Part shown: positions 8,412-16,535 of the stretch, piece by piece
Numbering within the stretch: the first letter of the stretch is position 1
Layout of the letters: each line of letters begins with the position of its first letter
Assembly: GCA_002377855.1 (NCBI GenBank)
Contig: DFQQ01000018.1
Location: 153,152-217,151, forward strand
Direction: 5' to 3'
DNA: 64,000 nt
From: Acidovorax delafieldii
GTDB taxonomy: Bacteria; Pseudomonadota; Gammaproteobacteria; Burkholderiales; Burkholderiaceae_C
Translations under genes and position numbers: made by a program
Notes under the pieces: generated by a model
Told to the model about the DNA's origin: nothing
What the model saw: the letters and a program-made list of their open reading frames with translations, nothing else
Database searches by the model: none

Positions 8412-10387
8412 GCTGAAATACTGTGGAGTCGAATAATGTCGAGGGTTTGCTGCTCCTGCTCCGCGCTAGGCTTGAGCAAGGTAGTCAGAGTGAATATTTT
8501 GCCACTGTGCAGCAGCCCCGGCAGCAAGAACGTACCCAGGGGCTTTAAAACCAAGTCGGGCTCGTCCAGCCGGGGTTCAACCAACGCTGCAACACCTGGC
8601 CCGGCTAGGATGGGATAGGCCAAGTCGCCAGTGAGGTCGCGCAACCGCAAGGCCATGGTGACGGTTTGGCCTAGCACGGTGTGCACCCTGCGGTTGGCTG
8701 CACCAAAGCTGCCCAGCAGCGCCGTCCCTGTTTCAACGCCAACGCCAATCGCCATAGGCTCCAATCCTTGCCCTGTGGTGTTGGGAAGCTCTTCGCCGCA
8801 GCGCAACCAGATTTGCCGGGCAGCCTGCAGGGCGTGGCGAGACGAATCCAGGCATGGGCGAGGGCCACCAAATACGGCAAGCAGGCTGTCGCCCACCATT
8901 TCGACGACCACACCACCCTGACCATTGACGATTTCGCTTGCGGTCTTATAAAACCGATGAAGCACCCGAGCAGCATCTTCGGGTGCCCGGGCCTCGCAAT
9001 ACGCTGAAAAATTACGAATGTCGGCCGCGAGAATGGTGACTTGGCTGCGCTGGGCCTCAATTTCTCCCGTGGGGGCGTGCAATGCAATTTTTTCAGCCAC
9101 TTGGCTGGGTATGTAACTAGAAAGGTTCTCGTAGATGCGATCCTTCACGTGAAGGCTGCGCGCATGTTCGCTGATGCCCAAGGCCGTTCCCACCAACAAC
9201 ACGCTCAAGGCGGGCTGCGCCCAGGAAATATAGATATCAAGCCAAGCCAATGCTGCAGCGTGGCAGGCAAAGATCGCCAGCGCCCCGGCCAAGCCCATCA
9301 ATGGCAGGAGCACAACTCTGCGGCGCTGGTGCAGCGGCTGCCCGCTGCTCAGGGCGAACAACACCAGCCCCAAGACACCAGCAGCACCCGCTTGCACAAA
9401 CCACGCAGCTTGCGGTGTGTGCGGAATTCGCCCTTCAAGCATGCCTACCAGCAGCTGGGCATGGACTTCAATTCCGCTCACCGCTGCACCCAGCGCGGTG
9501 GGAACGACGTCTGACAAACCAAAAGCTGAAGCACCGATCAGGACAACCGATCCTTTGAGGAGACTGGCTGGCGCTTTTCCCTGGAGCACATCGCCAGCCG
9601 ACACAGAGGCAAAAGCAGAGCGCGAAACTCGGAACGGAACGCGCAAGAGCCCTTGCTCGTCAAGCCCCACCGGCAACCCCGGCAGCGCAGCGTCCAGCCG
9701 CAGTTGCCATACTGGGCCACGAAGACCAAGGCCCGGCTCGACGTGAGGAGGCTCGCCTCCCAACGCAGCAAGCCCCGCCACCGTGAGTGCCGGGTAGTTG
9801 CGCCCCGCATAGCAAACCACGGCAGGTACTTTGCGAACCACACCGTCTGCATCAATGACCGGAGAGATGTGCCCTGCCACCGGGTGGAGGCCGGCTGCGT
9901 TGGCAATAACGCCTTGGCCCGGAAACGCCGAAACTAAGCACCCTTCACCGGGCAACGCGCCAGCAGGGTTGCCTACGTGCAATGTGGATTCATGTCGCAG
10001 GGCAAAGACTTGCCCGAGCACGCTAGGCGATGCATTTCCGTGATCAGTGCCTTTCAGGGCGCGACTGAACTCGTCGGAGCCTTCCCGCTGGTCGGGGAAA
10101 GTGATATCCAAAAGCTTGAGAGCAACGCCCGCATCATCCAATCGGCGAATGAGTTGAGCTAGCGTGGCGCGAGGCCAGGGCCAGGGGCCCACCTGCGCCA
10201 AGCTGTCGTCATCTACGTCGATGATGACTACGCGGCGTTCTGGCTTTGAATCTTGCAGCAACCGCCAAACCAGATCGGTGCCCCGCTCGCTGGCCAGATG
10301 CAGCGCTTGAGGCACCGCCAGCATCAGCAAGCCCCATGCCGCAACGCCCGCAAGGATGGCTATCAGCTTCCTCTTCAGCGGGCCCAC
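8408..10387 (-). CDS. CHASE2-domain class III nucleotide cyclase
   Basis: 659 residues. An N-terminal membrane anchor (about 8-30) leads into a periplasmic CHASE2 sensor domain (about 35-320, with VVIIDVDDDSLAQVGPWPW). Three membrane segments follow (about 328-347, 358-380 and 385-405), then a cytoplasmic class III cyclase domain (about 448-610). The metal-binding aspartates are present (D456 in AADIRNF, D500 in MVGDSLLAVFGG). Two other key positions are unusual. E496 stands where adenylate cyclases have the adenine-selecting Lys, and T577 stands where the transition-state Asn is expected (VLGQTVTMALRL). Substrate and even activity are therefore uncertain, with guanylate cyclase one possibility. 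The gene overlaps fecR upstream by 13 bases and the TPR-barrel gene downstream by 4. Confidence 0.87.
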   Translation of the reverse strand: MGPLKRKLIAILAGVAAWGLLMLAVPQALHLASERGTDLVWRLLQDSKPERRVVIIDVDDDSLAQVGPWPWPRATLAQLIRRLDDAGVALKLLDITFPDQREGSDEFSRALKGTDHGNASPSVLGQVFALRHESTLHVGNPAGALPGEGCLVSAFPGQGVIANAAGLHPVAGHISPVIDADGVVRKVPAVVCYAGRNYPALTVAGLAALGGEPPHVEPGLGLRGPVWQLRLDAALPGLPVGLDEQGLLRVPFRVSRSAFASVSAGDVLQGKAPASLLKGSVVLIGASAFGLSDVVPTALGAAVSGIEVHAQLLVGMLEGRIPHTPQAAWFVQAGAAGVLGLVLFALSSGQPLHQRRRVVLLPLMGLAGALAIFACHAAALAWLDIYISWAQPALSVLLVGTALGISEHARSLHVKDRIYENLSSYIPSQVAEKIALHAPTGEIEAQRSQVTILAADIRNFSAYCEARAPEDAARVLHRFYKTASEIVNGQGGVVVEMVGDSLLAVFGGPRPCLDSSRHALQAARQIWLRCGEELPNTTGQGLEPMAIGVGVETGTALLGSFGAANRRVHTVLGQTVTMALRLRDLTGDLAYPILAGPGVAALVEPRLDEPDLVLKPLGTFLLPGLLHSGKIFTLTTLLKPSAEQEQQTLDIIRLHSISA

Positions 10388-11772
10388 AGCGTGATTCCGT
10401 TGAAGACTCCCGTGTCCACATTCTTCTCAAACATGTAACCTGCATTTTTTCCATCAAGCGTGGCAGCGCCAATCACTTTTTGGGTGGCGGTAGCCCCCCC
10501 AAACATGCCATCGGAAAGAATTACGCCCTGCGACGTGAGGGTATGCGCACCCGCACCAGCATGGCTGAGTTCCAACTGTGTCTGGAACTGCCGCGTTGCA
10601 AAATTGATGCTGAGGGAGCCAGTACCCGCACTCGCTTCTTGATTGAGCCCCCCCCACGGGCGGAACAAGGCGTGAGCCTGCTGCAGCTGGAACCCAACCG
10701 TGCCCAAAGAGGGTTGAATGCTGGTCAAACCGCCGTCAGAGGGTGAGCGGTACAGAACGTAATCGCTACCGCCTACCGTGACATCCCGCCCCAATGCCGC
10801 TACGCGGAACGGCGCGGAAAAATCAGCTGAACCGGTTGGCTTGACCCAATGACCCCACACCAAGGCGGGAGGGGCTGGCGGGGCTGGCGGGGCTGGGGGA
10901 ATGACGGGAGACGGAGGTTCGACAGGCGCCGGAACGTGGGGCAAATCCTCAACCGCCGTCGTAAGCACGCCGCCACTGACAACACTGGTCACCTGAATGA
11001 CCGAGTTGTCGGGTTTTGCACCACCGTCTACCTTTGCAGGGCTAGCGAGCGATTTGGGAGAGCGCACTTCTGGGTCCGGCGCAGCCGCGAAATAGGTAGT
11101 GCGCACAAAATAGGGCTTGAGTTCAGGTTGACCCAAGCCGTCTTTGTATTCGGCTAACACATTGCCCATTTGCGCAGATACCAATGTCGCTGCACTGGTA
11201 TTGCACGGGCCCAGTGCGCTTGCTTGGCAGCCAGCCCCCAAAGGGGTCATCACGATGGCGCCTTGATTGACATGAGCCGTTGTCTGCTCAAGCTGGCTGT
11301 TGACAACGAAATCTGTTCCGCGCACGCCAATAGCCACCAGCGGGGTATTGAGTCTAAAACGCTCTTTGGCAGACTCGGCCGCCGCCCCAGAAATGGCACG
11401 GGCGACTCCTGTCTGCAGCTTGAAGCGCACCTGAGACTCAAGGACGTTGGCCGGGCTGTACTCGTATTCTTCAATGATGAGCCGACTGGAAGGACGAACG
11501 CTGACCAGGGCCTCGTCTACAAAACGAATATGGACATGCCCACCGCCCGCCGTTTCAATACGATCGCCAGGTTTGACCGAAGAACCCTTTTGCACCGCGC
11601 TGCTGGCCCCGTCACTGGACACAATCGTGGCTTGACCCACCACTAGGGTGACCTTGCCCACCGGAGCAGGAACTTTGTTTGTTGCTGCAAACGCGCTTAC
11701 TCTGTCGACGGCGCCCATTGACAGCAGCAGCAATGAGGACGTTGCAGATAATACAAAAAGGCGACGCAACAT
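10375..11772 (-). CDS. FecR-domain secreted or periplasmic protein
   Basis: 465 residues from the ATG at 11772 (MLRRLFVLSATSS), which opens a signal peptide of about 28 residues. An upstream ATG at 11814 lies before the transcription start I predict (near 11798) and is less likely. A FecR domain covers about residues 40-200 (VGQATIVSSDG, GDRIETAGGGHVHIRF, LVAIGVRGTDFVV). A proline-rich linker (PPAPPAPPAPPA) and a C-terminal beta-rich domain of unknown role (about 300-465) follow. FecR/LysM-CHASE2-cyclase operons are a known arrangement in proteobacteria, and the FecR protein is thought to feed an envelope signal to the CHASE2 sensor. The stop overlaps the cyclase start. Confidence 0.82.
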   Translation of the reverse strand: MLRRLFVLSATSSLLLLSMGAVDRVSAFAATNKVPAPVGKVTLVVGQATIVSSDGASSAVQKGSSVKPGDRIETAGGGHVHIRFVDEALVSVRPSSRLIIEEYEYSPANVLESQVRFKLQTGVARAISGAAAESAKERFRLNTPLVAIGVRGTDFVVNSQLEQTTAHVNQGAIVMTPLGAGCQASALGPCNTSAATLVSAQMGNVLAEYKDGLGQPELKPYFVRTTYFAAAPDPEVRSPKSLASPAKVDGGAKPDNSVIQVTSVVSGGVLTTAVEDLPHVPAPVEPPSPVIPPAPPAPPAPPALVWGHWVKPTGSADFSAPFRVAALGRDVTVGGSDYVLYRSPSDGGLTSIQPSLGTVGFQLQQAHALFRPWGGLNQEASAGTGSLSINFATRQFQTQLELSHAGAGAHTLTSQGVILSDGMFGGATATQKVIGAATLDGKNAGYMFEKNVDTGVFNGITLWAR

Positions 11773-11797
11773 AAGAATTACCATAACCCAAGCTGTT

Positions 11798-11847
11798 TGG
11801 TACAACTCTAACAAGTCTCAAGTGGGCTGTCTGTGACCATGCTCACT
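11798..11847. promoter_or_regulatory. CRP-type operator between fecR and the crp-like gene
   Basis: TGTGACCATGCTCACT at 11832-11847 matches TGTGA-N6-TCACA except for the last base. On the minus strand a TAGAGT -10 candidate at 11810-11805 would start fecR transcription near 11798, putting the site centre (11839.5) at about -41. For the divergent regulator gene a CACAAT at 11858-11863 would place the site over the core promoter, consistent with negative autoregulation. The -10 boxes are weak predictions; the palindrome is clear. Confidence 0.62.
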
Positions 11848-11918
11848 TTTAACTGGGCACAATCACGCCATCTGCATCGCGCTTCATCAAGCCTCTGCGC
11901 CCTCAACCATCCGTATTC

Positions 11919-12623
11919 ATGGCGCTTGCCCCCCACATCTTGGAGTCTCTGCCTATCTTGGCACCCTTGCCCCAGGTGACCCTGGCGCATTTGGCCGCCA
12001 ACGCGCTGGAAGAATGGTATGGCAAACGTGAAGTCGTGCTGCAGAAAGATGGCGCATCCCCCGGTTTGCTGTTTCTACTTGAAGGGCGCTTGCAGGGTCT
12101 TGACTTTACCAACGACGGCAGAGAAGTCGGCCTCTACTTCATCAACCCGGGTGACTACTTTGGGGAAGTTCCGCTCATAGACAACGACAGACAGCCAGAA
12201 TTTGTAACTGCGTTGGCACGCTCAAGGGTGATCACGCTGCCCAAGGACATTATTCGGCCCGTCCTTTTCGGCGTTCCCAAAATCGCAGAGGCGCTTTGTC
12301 GCCGCATGGCCATTAGGCTGCGGCAAGACACCGCCCATAGGCGCATTTTGGGATTGCCCAATCCACTGCAGCGCGTGTGTGCGCAACTGGAGGTGATGTG
12401 GGTCACCCAAAACTCCCAAACCGTGGTAGCCCACGCTCCCACCCACCAAGAATTGGCCATCATGGTCAACTCAAGCCGCGAGACTGTTACGCGTGTTTTC
12501 CAGCTACTTCAAGGCAGAGGGGTAGTGGAGCGCGATGGAAACTCACTGCAGGTACTGCAACCCGACTTCATTCGCCAAGTTGCCGCCGGGCTCCTCGATG
12601 TGAGTAAATCCTCTGGAGAATAA
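11919..12623 (+). CDS. Crp/Fnr-family transcription regulator with atypical nucleotide pocket
   Basis: 234 residues. The cyclic-nucleotide-binding fold covers about 15-125, the dimerisation helix about 120-150 and the winged helix about 155-220. The recognition helix SSRETVTRVFQLL (185-197) keeps the Arg, Glu and Arg that E. coli CRP uses to read TGTGA. In the effector pocket the Gly-Glu pair is present (G82, E83), but the Arg-Ser/Thr-Ala that binds the cAMP phosphate is replaced by about R91-Q92-P93-E94. cAMP is therefore not an obvious ligand. It has no Fnr-type cysteine cluster. It is divergent from the fecR-cyclase operon, and CRP-type palindromes occur in the shared intergenic region and at the S-layer promoter. 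This makes it the best local candidate to regulate both. Confidence 0.85.
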   Translation: MALAPHILESLPILAPLPQVTLAHLAANALEEWYGKREVVLQKDGASPGLLFLLEGRLQGLDFTNDGREVGLYFINPGDYFGEVPLIDNDRQPEFVTALARSRVITLPKDIIRPVLFGVPKIAEALCRRMAIRLRQDTAHRRILGLPNPLQRVCAQLEVMWVTQNSQTVVAHAPTHQELAIMVNSSRETVTRVFQLLQGRGVVERDGNSLQVLQPDFIRQVAAGLLDVSKSSGE

Positions 12624-12719
12624 GAGCGGCCAACAAAACATCCCCCCTGGCGTTATCAGCCCACTTTGTCGTTACTGTATCGCCCTCGGCGCAACGCGTG
12701 GCAAGCCGCTTCGCAGAGT

Positions 12720-15617
12720 TCAGTTAGCCACTCTGAGTGGGGCTACATCAAGTTCGCAGCGCCCCTGTTTGAAAGCAACCACCTTTTGGCGAAGCTGCTC
12801 TCTGCTTTGGTCTATGTAAGACGTGTATTGGGCATTGCCAAAACCCCACAATGACGACGTGAGGTCTTCACGGTGCCCAAAAACAGGCTCAAGCAATGTG
12901 ACGGTGCGCAGGTTGCTGGTTTGCTCAAGATAGCGGTCTATGGTGTTGGTTTGGTCATCTTCGAGGGTTTCATCCCAGGCTGAGATCAACTCCATGGCAG
13001 TACGGCTGTATATATTAAAGACCATGGAGGTCATCTTGTCTAAGGTGACAAAGGTTAAGCCGTCACGCTCCTGCACGTCCAACACTGCGGCATCAGCATG
13101 CAGATGGGCAATGATTCCTACAAAAATATCCCATTGCCCTTGAGTGGCTTGCAAATGGGTATTTATGGTGGCCATCACACTGTCGTAGTTGGCCGGGAGT
13201 TCCACATCATCCTCGCAGATCATGATCTGCTCCAGCCCTTGCGCCCAAGCATTGCGGCAAAGGTACTTGTAACTGCTCGCGCAGCCAATCCACCCTGGCC
13301 GGGCACGAATTCCGTCGAACACCTGTGCACCCGGCGCAGGTGTAGCCAAGTAGGCAGCTCTGCGCGCTATCGTTTCAGGCAGGCTCAAAGCAAAAGCAGT
13401 TCCTGTAGGCGGAATCGTGCACTCTTCAAATTGGGAATAACTAATCAGCCGCTGAGCCAAGAGCACCCGGTAAAGCATGAATTGAAAACGATCTTGGCTC
13501 GCTTTCAGATAACTGCGACCTGCCTCCGCAGTGGATTCAGACGACTTCAACCTCTGAGAAACAGCTTCTACCATGCCATTAATATCCCCCACAGGCACGA
13601 ACGCTACCACGTCGTTCATGCCAGGGTAATCTTGCACATCGGTGGCGGTCTCCGAAACTACATCCGCGCCTAACGAAAGGCATTCAAAAACACGAGTACT
13701 CTCTAGCAAGGCGCCTTCATAGTAATGAATGTTTACCACAACCTTGGCTTTTGATATGGCAGCCTGCAAGTCGGCACCAAAAGAATTGCTAAGAATGGTA
13801 ACGTTGAATTTTTCTTGAAGGGCTGCCAAATATTTTCTACGGCGATCACTGTGGGGATCTCCGTAAAACAGCACATCGATATTCTTTTCGATCGCTTGCT
13901 GTGTGTCTTTTTTACCTTGCACCTCAAGATAATCTTGAACACCTCCCAGAGGCACATAAAACACGTGGGGGTAGGCAATTTTTCGATCGGCCAAGTACGC
14001 CAGATTAGCTTGGGAATAATCCATTACGGCCCTGGAGTTTTCTAGTATTCGCAGGTATTTTTCATCAAACCAACGATCACTAACCGTTTGCTCCATTTGG
14101 AAAACAATGCGCTTTTCTCCCGCAGGAAGGTTTTGAAACATCTGAGCACAAAGAACAATATAAAAGTCAAGCGGGAACACGCTTGGCTCATCTTGCAACT
14201 GAATCTGGCACTGCATGCCCAACCGAGCAAGCGCAGCTTGGATGGAATGGGCAACATACAACGTATGAGGGGTGGTCAATATCCCCACGTTGGATACGCC
14301 GCCGGCAGCACCCACTGCGGCAGCCATCTGTGCAAACTGACGCTCACGCCATAAGCCAAGGGCGCGCTCGCGAAGTGCGGCAAAATCTCCGCGCAGCGCA
14401 TACCGGAGGGCATTGCGACTGCGGTGCGCTAATTTAACCAAGCGACGGGAGATCGTCGATGGCCGAAACTGTGCGACGCCCGCTCTGGCAGTGCGCCGAA
14501 TGCGCTGATCCAAAGTGCTTGCGAACTGTGCGCTAAGCATAGCTATTTTGCTATCTCGCTCCGTGATCGCCTGATTTCGCTGATTGATGACCCGCTCCAA
14601 GTGCCCCTTGATCTGCAGGAGTTCCTTGCGGGCATTAGACATTTCTTGCTCTGCAATCACTTTGGCTTTTTCGAGATCTGAAGCCGCTTTTTCAAATTGC
14701 GCCAACTGTTCGGCCATCGAAGCACTCTCTTGCTTTGAAACGTCCAGGTCACGCAAGAGCACCACAGCAGCATCTTTTTCCTTGTGCAACTCTTCTTGAA
14801 TGGTTGAAGCGTTGCGCCGTTCAGCATCGAGTGCGGTGCGCATCTCATCCAGAGATTTGATGGTGTTCCCCCATTGGTATTGCACAGAGTGGAGCTCAGC
14901 CCGGCGCTCTTGTGCTGCACCCAGCCCTCTGAAAAACCGGTTGAGCAGTTGGCAAGCCTGAGCATTGCGAGGGTCCACCCCTTGAGCCAACAGCGCTTCC
15001 AGGCTTCTGTCGCCGACGAACAGTACGCCGAGGCCATGGCTGTGAGCGAAGGACAGAGATGGGTATTTCTGGCTTATCTCAGACCAAAACCGCCACACCC
15101 CAAAGTCCTCTCGACGAACTTCGATGTCATGAAACAGCACGATGCCACGATCGGAGATTTTGGGCAGCCAAGTTTCAAAGTCATGGCGCACCGCATCGTA
15201 CGTGTGAAGTCCGTCTATATGCAAAAGGTCCACGCTGGCATCTGCAAAGTGTTGCACAGCCTCGTCAAATGTCATTCGCATTAATGTCGAGAATGCCGCG
15301 TAACAAGGATCGTGGTTTTGGCGCAGTGTCTGGTATATGTGCTCGCCATACAGGCCGGCATGTTCATCGCCGACCCAAGTATCAACCGCGTAACAGCGGG
15401 TATCAAGACCTACCATATCGACGGCCTGACAGAAAGCCAAGTACGAAATTCCGGAATAAGCACCCAACTCAACGAACAAGTCAGGCTTGGCTACAGCAAT
15501 CAACCACATGGCAAACGGCGTATGCCCTGACCAAGGTGCTGGCGAACTCATGTGCCGGGGCTCATGCAGCGCGGGAAGAAAGGGCTCAAGGGCAGTAGGA
15601 AGAACGGTCATGTTCAT
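12720..15617 (-). CDS. Methyltransferase / coiled-coil / glycosyltransferase / GT25 fusion protein
   Basis: 965 residues with four recognisable parts. About 35-235 is a class I SAM methyltransferase of the Methyltransf_24/CmcI type (LFVELGAYSGISY, LLHIDGLHTYDAVRHDFE). About 240-370 is a charged coiled coil. About 430-715 is a CgeB-like, GT4-type glycosyltransferase fold (IDVLFYGDPHSDRRRKYL, EGALLESTRVFECLSLG). About 735-960 is a GT25 LPS-type glycosyltransferase (QIMICEDDVELP carries the DxD-like motif). The start ATG follows the stop of the upstream gene directly (TAA then ATG). It is the last gene of the polysaccharide operon. A likely job is chain capping or modification, the coiled coil acting as a ruler or scaffold, by analogy with O-antigen chain terminators. 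That role is inference. Confidence 0.82.
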   Translation of the reverse strand: MNMTVLPTALEPFLPALHEPRHMSSPAPWSGHTPFAMWLIAVAKPDLFVELGAYSGISYLAFCQAVDMVGLDTRCYAVDTWVGDEHAGLYGEHIYQTLRQNHDPCYAAFSTLMRMTFDEAVQHFADASVDLLHIDGLHTYDAVRHDFETWLPKISDRGIVLFHDIEVRREDFGVWRFWSEISQKYPSLSFAHSHGLGVLFVGDRSLEALLAQGVDPRNAQACQLLNRFFRGLGAAQERRAELHSVQYQWGNTIKSLDEMRTALDAERRNASTIQEELHKEKDAAVVLLRDLDVSKQESASMAEQLAQFEKAASDLEKAKVIAEQEMSNARKELLQIKGHLERVINQRNQAITERDSKIAMLSAQFASTLDQRIRRTARAGVAQFRPSTISRRLVKLAHRSRNALRYALRGDFAALRERALGLWRERQFAQMAAAVGAAGGVSNVGILTTPHTLYVAHSIQAALARLGMQCQIQLQDEPSVFPLDFYIVLCAQMFQNLPAGEKRIVFQMEQTVSDRWFDEKYLRILENSRAVMDYSQANLAYLADRKIAYPHVFYVPLGGVQDYLEVQGKKDTQQAIEKNIDVLFYGDPHSDRRRKYLAALQEKFNVTILSNSFGADLQAAISKAKVVVNIHYYEGALLESTRVFECLSLGADVVSETATDVQDYPGMNDVVAFVPVGDINGMVEAVSQRLKSSESTAEAGRSYLKASQDRFQFMLYRVLLAQRLISYSQFEECTIPPTGTAFALSLPETIARRAAYLATPAPGAQVFDGIRARPGWIGCASSYKYLCRNAWAQGLEQIMICEDDVELPANYDSVMATINTHLQATQGQWDIFVGIIAHLHADAAVLDVQERDGLTFVTLDKMTSMVFNIYSRTAMELISAWDETLEDDQTNTIDRYLEQTSNLRTVTLLEPVFGHREDLTSSLWGFGNAQYTSYIDQSREQLRQKVVAFKQGRCELDVAPLRVAN

Positions 15618-16535
15618 TTATTCGTCAGCAGTTTCGGAAACACGAGGCAGCAAGGGCAACAGATCGGCAGCCCACCAAGCAGTTGGGTTTCGCTGAATGG
15701 CCTCTTCGATATGGTCGTAAGGACTGCTGTCGGGAGCAGAAAAACTCACCCGATAACCCGTGGAGATGTATTCACAAATAAACGAAAAAAAAGGCGCTTG
15801 GGCCAGATCGGCAAGACGCCTTGGTCCGGACGCCAGCTTTCGATGGGCTCCTAGGAAAGAAAGAATGAGCGGCTCTTCGTGTGGATCCGGAGGCAATTCA
15901 CCAAAAATAACCACGGCGCCCCCCTGCCTGAGGCACTGCACGAACCGCCGGGTATTTCCTTGGCGGTCAAGAACCTCACCCCCATTGAGGTAGCGGTCTC
16001 CATTTTGCTTTCTCCGGCGATAAAAACGCTGGATACTGGGATGCACGCGCGGATCCTCGGTGATGTTGGACGTCATGGCGAGCACAGGAATCCCAAGTCG
16101 CTCAAGCAGAACCACACCCAGTACACAACTTGAGTAATGAGCAGTGACAAAAACCACGCGGCCGTGCTGCTCGATAGCGTTCATGACGGCTTCAAGGCCT
16201 ACCCATTCCACTGGCCACTGCCGCAGATCAGAACGCGCAAGCTGGCAAGCCTCCAGCTCTTCGAGACTCTGCGCCACATAGCGCTGACACACCGCACGAC
16301 GTAACTGAGAGGGGTCCGCCGACGGCAATAACTCTTTCAGCGCGTCATGTGTACGCTGTTCCAACTCCTGGTCACCAAGGCAGAACTGTCGCCAATCACG
16401 GCCGAGCCGAGCATAAATCAAGCCACGCCAAGCGGCCAGCTTGCGGCCCAGCCAGCGCGGCAGCCGTGCCATGAGGGGAAGCAAATGGTCGTAATCAAAG
16501 GCAGTCCATAGGTGATGAACGTCGATCTTCCGCAT
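15618..16535 (-). CDS. LpxL/HtrB-superfamily protein lacking the catalytic acid
   Basis: 305 residues from the ATG at 16535, which shares one base with the wzt stop (TGATG). An alternative ATG at 16550 is also in frame. The region VVFVTAHYSSCVLG aligns with the HX4(D/E) motif of Kdo2-lipid A acyltransferases. The His is there but Val replaces the acidic residue. Later blocks (GGAVVIFGELPP, FLGAHRKLASGPRRLADLA) fit the same superfamily. It may be a non-canonical acyltransferase, or a binding-only relative, that acts on the exported glycan or its lipid anchor. Setting within the ABC-export operon suggests polysaccharide tailoring. Family confidence is moderate and activity is unknown. Confidence 0.68.
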   Translation of the reverse strand: MRKIDVHHLWTAFDYDHLLPLMARLPRWLGRKLAAWRGLIYARLGRDWRQFCLGDQELEQRTHDALKELLPSADPSQLRRAVCQRYVAQSLEELEACQLARSDLRQWPVEWVGLEAVMNAIEQHGRVVFVTAHYSSCVLGVVLLERLGIPVLAMTSNITEDPRVHPSIQRFYRRRKQNGDRYLNGGEVLDRQGNTRRFVQCLRQGGAVVIFGELPPDPHEEPLILSFLGAHRKLASGPRRLADLAQAPFFSFICEYISTGYRVSFSAPDSSPYDHIEEAIQRNPTAWWAADLLPLLPRVSETADE

